Of a stretch of DNA of 42,060 nt, positions 40,984 to 42,060 are shown piece after piece. Each line of letters opens with the position of its first letter. Within the stretch, counting starts at the first letter, position 1. Source of the DNA: Acidobacteriota bacterium (GTDB lineage Bacteria > Acidobacteriota > UBA6911 > RPQK01 > JAJDTT01); contig JAPPLF010000095.1 of assembly GCA_028874215.1 (NCBI GenBank), positions 1-42,060 of the forward strand, in the 5' to 3' direction. The notes under the pieces were generated by a model. The model made no database searches and was not told the origin of the DNA. It saw only the letters and a list, made by a program, of their open reading frames with translations. A program made the position numbers and the translations under genes.

Positions 40984-42060
40984 ATGAACGGAGAACACAA
41001 TCGGCTTGAGGGCCTACTGAGCGATCCTCGGGAAGCACCTGATGTTGAGATCAAATGTTGGCTCGATCTCGCTGATGGCGACGACAAAGCGACACTCGCG
41101 AAGGCATTGCTTGCGTTGGCAAACCATGGCGGGGGGTATGTGATCATCGGACTCGATGAGACGTCCGGTTTCGCGCCTGCCTCGGGACGACCGGACGATC
41201 TCAAAGGCTACTCTCAGGATAACGTGAACGGAATTGTTCACCGTTACGCAGAACCTCCGTTTCATTGTTCGGTGCAGTGCATCCAAAATCCCATCTCAGG
41301 CGTCACTCATCCGATCATCGGCGTTCCGGGAAGTCACCCATTTCCCATACGCGCCAAGCGCAACAGTCCGAACAGTCAGACTGTTCAACAGCACGCAATC
41401 TACATCCGCCGTCCGGGGCCGCAAAGCGCACCGCCTCTTACTGGGCTCGAGTGGAATGAGCTATTTGCAAAGTGCTTAAGCGTCCAGCGTGATGAGTCGC
41501 TTGATCACATCCACGGTCTGCTTCGTCAAATCCACAATCTGCTGCCTGTCAGGCCTTCGCCGGGAGGAGATCAGGACGAAATGTCCCGACTGAATCGATG
41601 GGCGGAGGATTGTGAAAATATCTGGCGAGACAAAATCGCCGAACTCCAATCCGACAGCCCTGCACGTTGTCCGTACGGGTTCTTTACGTTCGCCTACCAC
41701 GTTGACGGCGGGACGCCCCTCCGATCAGACGGCGCCCTGCTGGATGTTCTGCGCGATGCACCGCGTCTCACGGGCTGGAACACGTGGTGGGCTCCAACTC
41801 GGCCGGCCCTTGCTCCATACATTAGGGGCGGCGCCATCGAGTGCTGGTTCGGTAGGCATACAGGCGAAAATCGCCAAGGGTATCTCCGAGATGCCGCCTA
41901 CTCCGATTTCTGGCGCGTCACGCGCGGTGGGCGCGCCTTCTTGCTTCGCGGCTACCAAGAGGACGGAACCCATGCAGCGCAGGCCGGTATCCAGCCCGGT
42001 ACCTGTTTGGACCCGACGTTGCCGATTTGGAGAAGCGGCGAAGGACTCCTGCACGCTAAG
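40984..42060 (+). CDS. Schlafen AlbA_2-type ATP-binding protein (cut by window edge)
   Basis: The frame opens at ATG 40984 after GGAGG (40971-40975) and stays open for 359 codons to the window edge. Residues about 18-60 (PDVEIKCWLDLADGDDKATL, AKALLALANHGGGYVIIGLD) are the AlbA_2 / Schlafen-type core: E-x-K followed by K-x-x-x-ALAN-x-GG-x-x-x-IGL. Such proteins occur as regulators and in defence loci. The rest (from about 150) has no recognised motif; DHIHGLLRQIHNLLPV may form a coiled helix, and the region past 220 (YGFFTFAYHVDGGTPLR, IECWFGRHTGENRQGYLRDA) is unfamiliar. Codon use and base composition differ from the core genome. Confidence 0.72.
   Translation, partial: MNGEHNRLEGLLSDPREAPDVEIKCWLDLADGDDKATLAKALLALANHGGGYVIIGLDETSGFAPASGRPDDLKGYSQDNVNGIVHRYAEPPFHCSVQCIQNPISGVTHPIIGVPGSHPFPIRAKRNSPNSQTVQQHAIYIRRPGPQSAPPLTGLEWNELFAKCLSVQRDESLDHIHGLLRQIHNLLPVRPSPGGDQDEMSRLNRWAEDCENIWRDKIAELQSDSPARCPYGFFTFAYHVDGGTPLRSDGALLDVLRDAPRLTGWNTWWAPTRPALAPYIRGGAIECWFGRHTGENRQGYLRDAAYSDFWRVTRGGRAFLLRGYQEDGTHAAQAGIQPGTCLDPTLPIWRSGEGLLHAK

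Overview
The window is a GC-rich chromosomal segment of a diderm bacterium. An outer-membrane beta-barrel protein, two proteins with lipoboxes and many Sec or Tat signal peptides indicate an outer membrane and a busy periplasm. The gene mix (sucC-sucD-ndk, ypdA, Tat-exported Gfo/Idh/MocA oxidoreductases, S9, M14 and M19 peptidases, YbhE-type lactonase) resembles Acidobacteriota. That assignment rests on gene content and style only and needs a marker-gene tree (Der, HemE, SucC).

Layout. Bases 1-4476 are accessory: the tail of a cytochrome P450, a DUF1828 gene with a truncated partner, an SRPBCC protein, a small outer-membrane barrel and an unrecognised 317-aa protein. A GGGGACAGTC inverted-repeat family is scattered between and at the ends of these genes and is not seen elsewhere in the window. 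Bases 4477-12632 hold catabolic genes: a Tat-exported Gfo/Idh oxidoreductase, a convergent set of exported glycosidase-like protein, DHDPS-like aldolase and aldo/keto reductase, then a lipoprotein lactonase with a cupin, an M19 dipeptidase and a small exported Cys-rich protein. Bases 12762-17565 carry ferritin, a 2-hydroxyacid dehydrogenase and an overlapping HAD / M14 peptidase / amidohydrolase set. Bases 17586-19985 encode a single-chain EutB-EutC ethanolamine ammonia-lyase with an apparent Tat signal.

Bases 20071-33877 are mostly housekeeping: tRNA-Pro, MerR, IHF-alpha, Der, YpdA, tRNA-Val, a minus-strand sucC-sucD-ndk-DUF2905-midA operon, an S9 peptidase, hemE with two exported proteins, and YifB/ComM. 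Bases 34058-39775 return to secreted sugar-type metabolism: cupin, two Gfo/Idh proteins, DoxX-ApbE and a Tat/lipoprotein TIM-barrel isomerase.

From tRNA-Lys (39825) to the right edge lies what looks like a genomic island: a decayed P4-type integrase beside the tRNA, then a small unknown protein followed by a Schlafen AlbA_2-type protein running off the window.

The most notable items are the putatively exported EutBC fusion, the tRNA-Lys island with its unknown + AlbA_2 pair, and the unknown gene bracketed by GGGGWCAGTCCC hairpins. No rRNA or CRISPR array was seen, and no intact transposase was recognised.
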